Shown piece by piece: positions 60,275 through 64,000 of a DNA stretch of 64,000 nucleotides. The stretch is from Chitinophaga deserti. GTDB lineage: Bacteria > Bacteroidota > Bacteroidia > Chitinophagales > Chitinophagaceae. A model generated the notes under the pieces. That model was not told the origin of the DNA. It saw only the letters and a list, made by a program, of their open reading frames with translations, and ran no database searches. Made by a program: the position numbers and the translations under genes. The DNA is taken from assembly GCF_003149455.1 (NCBI RefSeq), contig NZ_QFFK01000013.1, positions 1-64,000 of the forward strand. The letters run 5' to 3'. Position 1 is the stretch's first letter, and each line of letters starts with the position of its first letter.

Positions 60275-60305
60275 TTTGTATTTCGGAAAACTCGCCCTAG
60301 TTTTG
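60275..60305 (+). promoter_or_regulatory. Consensus promoter of the DUF2975/HTH operon
   Basis: TTTG at 60275-60278, 19 nt, then TAGTTTTG at 60298-60305, a full match to the Bacteroidota consensus. The start is expected near 60310, leaving a leader of about 15 nt before the ATG at 60325. Confidence 0.7.
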
Positions 60306-60324
60306 TCCTATCAAACTACACCAC

Positions 60325-60954
60325 ATGAAAGGACAAAGAACTTTCGATATCGTAAGGGTACTGGTCAATGTTATGTACTACGTTGTAGCCCTCCTTGCAT
60401 TGCTTGTCGTGATTCTAAAATCGATGGCGCTGGTGATGGGCAGCAGCGAACTGACGGATACCACCAGGCAGCTGACAGTCAATTTCGACGTGAAGGCATT
60501 CCCAAAGAAAGACACCCTTCCTCCCCAGCTTATTTATGGCAGCTTACAGAACGCAGCGCTGGAAAAGAAGCAGGATATGTATATCCTCCGCGCCACCAGC
60601 CGCTCTCCGCTGGGTATTTACAGCTATATAATTACCCTGCTGGGCGCCATTGCGGTGGTAACCGGTATGGGATGGCTGCGTAAGATTTTTCAGGATTCTT
60701 CTTTGAAGGAGCCTTTCCGGGAGATCAATGCGGTACGTATCCGGAACATCGGTTTATTGCTCATTGCAGCAGATGCAGTGCGGCTGATAGGGTATTTCAT
60801 TTTCAACAGGATGACAAACCCCTACTTCACCCCCTATTTTCAGCAATTGGTGGATGTGGGAAACAGCTTCTGGATGGGGCTTTTATTGCTGGCCCTGGCA
60901 GTGGTGTACCGCCGTGGCGTGGAAATTTATAACGAGAACCAATTAACGATATAA
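60325..60954 (+). CDS. DUF2975 membrane protein
   Basis: 209 residues with four hydrophobic segments (about 12-36, 98-116, 138-158, 172-195). The layout, with a periplasmic loop after helix 1 and 'FREINAVRIRNIGLLLIAAD' before helix 3, is that of DUF2975, a family of predicted inner-membrane proteins. These are nearly always encoded next to a small Cro/CI-type HTH protein, as here (4 bp downstream). A membrane signal controlling the HTH partner is a common guess, without proof. Confidence 0.85.
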   Translation: MKGQRTFDIVRVLVNVMYYVVALLALLVVILKSMALVMGSSELTDTTRQLTVNFDVKAFPKKDTLPPQLIYGSLQNAALEKKQDMYILRATSRSPLGIYSYIITLLGAIAVVTGMGWLRKIFQDSSLKEPFREINAVRIRNIGLLLIAADAVRLIGYFIFNRMTNPYFTPYFQQLVDVGNSFWMGLLLLALAVVYRRGVEIYNENQLTI

Positions 60955-60958
60955 CCAT

Positions 60959-61192
60959 ATGCCTATCATCGTGAACCTCGACGTGATGCTTGCAAAACGA
61001 AAGATGCAGCTCACCGAACTGTCTGACCGGATGGGCATTACCCTCTCCAACCTGTCCATTCTAAAAACCGGAAAGGCGAAAGCCATCCGGTTCTCTTCTT
61101 TGGAACTGATCTGTGAGATCCTGGAATGCCAGCCGGGCGACATACTGGAGTTTGTGCCGGAGAAAGGCCCAAAGCAAAGTGATGGGGATTAA
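60959..61192 (+). CDS. Small Cro/CI-type HTH regulator
   Basis: 77 residues. A single HTH: 'VNLDVMLAKRKMQLTELSDR', 'MGITLSNLSILKTGKAKAIR', 'FSSLELICEILECQPGDILE', ending in an acidic tail. It is the YozG-like partner typical of DUF2975 operons. The stop overlaps the convergent sugar-isomerase gene's stop by 4 bp (61189-61192). Confidence 0.9.
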   Translation: MPIIVNLDVMLAKRKMQLTELSDRMGITLSNLSILKTGKAKAIRFSSLELICEILECQPGDILEFVPEKGPKQSDGD

Positions 61193-62124
61193 CCCATCGC
61201 TTTGCGCAGCATCTCCACACTCTTGCGTACACCGGATTCTGCGGCTTCCTTGCCTTCGAATTCGATGGAGATATACCCATTGTATTTAGCATCGCGGAGG
61301 ATGCGGATAATACGCGGATAATCGAGATCCAGTGTGTACCATTCACCACCACCGTAATAGGTTTTAGCCTGTATGAAATCGGCATGCGGGGCTACCATCT
61401 GCAGCTTATCGTACGGATTTTCGAGGAAGTTACCGGTATCGAGCAATAAGCCCATCCAGGGAGAATCAATGGCTTTGCGGATGCGGATCAGGCCTTCGGG
61501 AGAAGAGGTTAGCCCCCAGTGGTTTTCGATAGCCAGCATCACACCGCATTCCGCTGCTTTGGCGAGGCATTGCTGAATACTGTCTATACACCATTTGAAA
61601 GCATCATCTTCCGTATAGCCGGGAATGGCAGGTTCTACACCCCGTGCAGCCATGAGATCGTCGAATGATTTGATGGTGCCCCAGCGGCCGGAGTTGAGCC
61701 GGATGCAGGGGATGCCCATTTTATACGCCAGCTCTATGCATTTGATGGTATGGTCAATATCCTTCTGCCGCTCTGCCGCATCGGGAGACACGAAATCCTG
61801 GTGGATAGACAGGGAAACCAGATCCACGCCATTGCGGAAGGCATGGCGTTTTAGTTTCTGCAGATAGGCGTTATCTTCACTTTCCATTTGCCGGTGCAGG
61901 ATATCGACACCTTCCACACTCAGCAATGCGGCTTCGTCGATCACCTTTTCAATGGGCACCTTTGGTGTTTTGAAGTGCCAGTACGAATACGTGGAGATGG
62001 CCAGTTTGAAAGGCTTAGCGGGTGCTGCAGGGCTTTGGGCAGCCAATGCCGCACCGGCGGGCAGGCTCATAAGGGCGGCGCTACCGATGCTGTTGCGCAT
62101 AAATTCACGACGGGAGATAGACAT
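61189..62124 (-). CDS. Tat-exported sugar phosphate isomerase/epimerase-like protein
   Basis: 311 residues from the ATG at 62124; a GTG two codons upstream is possible. A twin-arginine signal SRREFM plus hydrophobic stretch (about 5-32, ending ALAAQ) means export in a folded state, consistent with a metal cofactor. The TIM barrel is of the AP-endonuclease-2 superfamily: 'FKLAISTYSYWHFK', 'VEGVDILHRQM', 'CIRLNSGRWG', 'MLAIENHWGLTSSPEG', 'LLLDTGNFLENPYDKL' and 'GYISIEFEGKEAAESG'. E, D, H and E ligands are present. A periplasmic keto-sugar isomerase or hydratase is plausible; the substrate is unknown. It is divergent from the HD-domain gene. Confidence 0.85.
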   Translation of the reverse strand: MSISRREFMRNSIGSAALMSLPAGAALAAQSPAAPAKPFKLAISTYSYWHFKTPKVPIEKVIDEAALLSVEGVDILHRQMESEDNAYLQKLKRHAFRNGVDLVSLSIHQDFVSPDAAERQKDIDHTIKCIELAYKMGIPCIRLNSGRWGTIKSFDDLMAARGVEPAIPGYTEDDAFKWCIDSIQQCLAKAAECGVMLAIENHWGLTSSPEGLIRIRKAIDSPWMGLLLDTGNFLENPYDKLQMVAPHADFIQAKTYYGGGEWYTLDLDYPRIIRILRDAKYNGYISIEFEGKEAAESGVRKSVEMLRKAMG

Positions 62125-62206
62125 ATTCACTGTTTTAACGGGTTTCCATTAAAATACACAAATCTTTCAAGCCCGTAGCGGCATTTTTTTTGATGAACAC
62201 TTACAT

Positions 62207-62767
62207 ATGGATGCAATACTGGCTGCTGTAGAAGCATATACCGATAAGGCACATGGTGAGCAAACACGGAAATACTCGCCAGACCGTTACATCGTACACC
62301 CCATGCGGGTAATGCGCCTTTGCGGGGAATACACACAGTCTCTCCCGGTACTTGCCGCTGCCATATTGCACGATGTACTGGAAGATACACCCGTTACTTA
62401 CACGGAATTATCCCACTTTCTCGAAGCCACCATGCCGCACCATGATGCACACTGTACCCTGCAACTGGTGGTGGAACTAACGGATGTATATGTTAAAAGC
62501 ATGTACCCGCAATGGAACCGCCGCAAGCGGAAAGCCGCAGAAGCTAAACGCATCAGAAACAACAGTCCCGAAGCACAAACCATCAAGTACGCCGATATCC
62601 TGGACAACTGCATAGGCATCGCCAGCCAGGATAAAGACTTTGCCCCCGTTTTCCTCCGCGAATGCCGCCAGCTGCTCAGCATCATGGATAAAGGCAACCC
62701 GCAGCTCAGAAAGCGCGCGGAAGATACGATCCGCCAGGAGCTGGCCACCCTCGACTACAGCCGTTAA
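62207..62767 (+). CDS. Stand-alone HD phosphohydrolase, MESH1/small alarmone hydrolase-like
   Basis: 186 residues, cytoplasmic. HD residues: H31 in 'YIVHPMRVM', H55-D56 in 'AAILHDVLEDTPVTY' with the E59-D60 pair, and D130 in 'TIKYADILDNCIGI'. The H...HD...ED...K-x-A-D-x-x-x-N series is that of the Mn-dependent (p)ppGpp 3'-hydrolase domain of RelA/SpoT proteins and the stand-alone enzyme MESH1. No synthetase, TGS or ACT domain is attached. Role by family: removal of ppGpp or, as shown for MESH1, NADPH dephosphorylation. It ends with a 4-bp overlap of the convergent serine hydrolase. Confidence 0.8.
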   Translation: MDAILAAVEAYTDKAHGEQTRKYSPDRYIVHPMRVMRLCGEYTQSLPVLAAAILHDVLEDTPVTYTELSHFLEATMPHHDAHCTLQLVVELTDVYVKSMYPQWNRRKRKAAEAKRIRNNSPEAQTIKYADILDNCIGIASQDKDFAPVFLRECRQLLSIMDKGNPQLRKRAEDTIRQELATLDYSR

Positions 62768-63921
62768 CGCACGAAGCTTAGGAGGAACAGCTTCGCAAAT
62801 GCGGAAGCATCTACCCGCTTGTTCAGGTTCTTTTTAAAGGGGTGAAACATGGACATTACACCCGGGATGGGCTGTACGATATGGTAGAACGGGCGGGAAA
62901 GATCCTGTGAATTGGCCAGTACAATAAAAGTAAGGTTGCGGGATGGCACTTTGAGGAACAGGGCGGAGTAACCCGTCCACCACCCGGTATGCCACACTAC
63001 CTGTTCACCTTTATACTTCCCGGTGAACCAGCCCTGTCCATACTGGATCTTTTTACCCCTGCGGTTCACAAATGGCGCCCACATGGTATCCCATTGGGCG
63101 CCACTGAGCATCTTCCTTTCATCGATGGCAATGGCATATTTAGCCAGGTCGGTTACGTTACTTACCATTCCCGCAGCAGGACCAAAGCCATATTTGAATC
63201 CTTTAATCCTTTCCAGCTTTCGTTGCTTCTTCATCCAATCGTAGGGAATGGCCATGGATTTTACATAGGTGGCACTATCCAGTCCCGTTAGCCGGAAGCT
63301 TGTGGAATCATCCGGACTGGGTACAGTTTCCGTCATCCCCAACGGTTTAACGATCCGGTCCAGCAGTAACTGGCCGAAAGTTTCACCGGAAGCTTTATGG
63401 ATAGGTTTCCCCAGCTCCTGGTACCAGGCGCCGTTATAGCGGAACTGGTAGCCGGGTTTGTAAGCATTCCAGACGCCGCCCATGGCAGTATGTGTGAGCA
63501 GATGTTTTAACCTGATGCGGGGATCGCTGCCCCAGCGGGCACCGAGGTTAATGCCGTATCTGGAAATGGGATCGTCGAGGGAAAGTTTATTGTCGTATGC
63601 CAGCTGCAGGAGGATCACCGCACCGAAGGTTTTGGTGACGGAAGCTATCTGGTAAGTGGTGTGGGCATCGGGTACCTTCTTATTCTCCACATCCGCGAAA
63701 CCGAGGCCTTCGCTCCAGGCGAGGCGGCCGTTGTGAACTATACCCACGCTTATACCGGGGATGTGGTATCGGGTGCGGAGCTTTTCAAGATGCTGGCGGA
63801 AGGAGGTCATGAAGGCGGAATCGCTGAGGCGGGAGGCGATGCCGGTATCCTGTTGCTGTCCTGCCGCGAAGAGTGCGGGCAGGATCAGCAGCAGGGTAAA
63901 AAGGATGGATCTGTGATGCAT
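62764..63921 (-). CDS. Serine hydrolase, class C beta-lactamase-like (exported)
   Basis: 385 residues from the ATG at 63921, which begins a signal peptide (MHHRSILFTLLLILPALFAA, cleaved before GQQQ). An ATG 13 codons upstream is less likely. Motif 1 S94-V-T-K97 lies in 'YQIASVTKTFGAVILLQLA'; motif 2 is Y162-N163-G in 'QFRYNGAWYQELG', where the usual Y-x-N has Gly at the third place; motif 3 is 'WHTGWW'. This family includes esterases, D-aminopeptidases, transpeptidase-like proteins and true AmpC enzymes. The altered motif 2 argues against assuming beta-lactamase activity. The 79 bp upstream to the window end shows no exact promoter consensus. Confidence 0.85.
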   Translation of the reverse strand: MHHRSILFTLLLILPALFAAGQQQDTGIASRLSDSAFMTSFRQHLEKLRTRYHIPGISVGIVHNGRLAWSEGLGFADVENKKVPDAHTTYQIASVTKTFGAVILLQLAYDNKLSLDDPISRYGINLGARWGSDPRIRLKHLLTHTAMGGVWNAYKPGYQFRYNGAWYQELGKPIHKASGETFGQLLLDRIVKPLGMTETVPSPDDSTSFRLTGLDSATYVKSMAIPYDWMKKQRKLERIKGFKYGFGPAAGMVSNVTDLAKYAIAIDERKMLSGAQWDTMWAPFVNRRGKKIQYGQGWFTGKYKGEQVVWHTGWWTGYSALFLKVPSRNLTFIVLANSQDLSRPFYHIVQPIPGVMSMFHPFKKNLNKRVDASAFAKLFLLSFVR

Positions 63922-64000
63922 ATAGCCAATCGTTTTTTGATGGCAAACATCCGTATCCATGTAATAACTTACTGCTCAAATCCCGATTTGATCGTTGATT

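Noticed and set aside
62764..63921. Calling the serine hydrolase an AmpC beta-lactamase resistance gene.
   Set aside because: Motif 2 is Y-N-G and not Y-x-N, and the family is dominated by esterases and peptidases; resistance cannot be inferred.

Overview
The window looks like chromosome of a glycan-degrading Bacteroidota, most likely Chitinophagaceae (Chitinophaga-like). The support is two SusC/SusD loci, an ECF sigma/FecR/STN-SusC cascade, a periplasmic propeller-type sensor kinase, DUF5107, DUF3823 and YhcH/YjgK/YiaL proteins, and promoters of the Bacteroidota form TTTG-N19-TAnnTTTG. There are no rRNA genes, tRNA genes or CRISPR arrays that I can see. The species cannot be named from sequence reading alone.

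Left part (1-13.6 kb): the window opens in the last codons of an insertion-sequence transposase whose terminus appears to have clipped a KilA-N gene. Next come a Crp/Fnr regulator whose 3' end is tandemly re-duplicated downstream, a DJ-1/PfpI protein, and an orphan Xre/MbcA/ParS-type antitoxin. An AT-rich islet (about 3.7-8.3 kb) follows, holding small secreted or membrane proteins with no clear homologues and at least one decayed paralogue. A Gre-type factor, a small RNA-like transcription unit (promoter plus terminator, about 190 nt at 9085-9278), an outer-membrane barrel, a G-rich word array, a DUF6266-like gene flanked by an inverted repeat, a GT87-type membrane glycosyltransferase and a QueF-like protein without the catalytic cysteine complete this part.

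Middle part (13.6-41.4 kb): a YhcH protein and an AraC regulator face an operon of sugar porter, DUF5107-TPR protein and GH2 enzyme. Two back-to-back terminators separate it from a minus-strand operon (37.0 to 22.8 kb). In transcription order that operon carries ECF sigma, FecR anti-sigma, STN-SusC, SusD, purple-acid-type phosphatase, a GH-like protein, a propeller/six-hairpin protein, a PafA-like phosphatase and a small protein. Two phosphatases inside one polysaccharide-utilisation locus suggest a phosphorylated glycan or glycoconjugate as substrate. Upstream lie a DHDPS/NanA-family aldolase and a sodium:solute symporter facing another AraC regulator, then a membrane-tethered HNH protein converging on a VOC protein.

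Right part (41.5-64 kb): a second utilisation locus on the minus strand has SusC, SusD, DUF3823 lipoprotein, GH5-like hydrolase, MFS transporter, a 1066-residue ThuA/dehydrogenase/azurin fusion, ThuA, a Gfo/Idh/MocA protein and a ketose-3-epimerase-like TIM barrel. A split two-component system (propeller sensor kinase plus AraC-type response regulator) is divergent from it and probably drives it. The enzyme set points to oxidative (keto-sugar) processing rather than simple hydrolysis. The end of the window holds a DUF2975/HTH pair with a clear promoter, a Tat-exported sugar isomerase-like protein, a stand-alone alarmone-hydrolase-like HD protein and a class C beta-lactamase-like serine hydrolase. 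I see nothing beyond its upstream region in 63922-64000.
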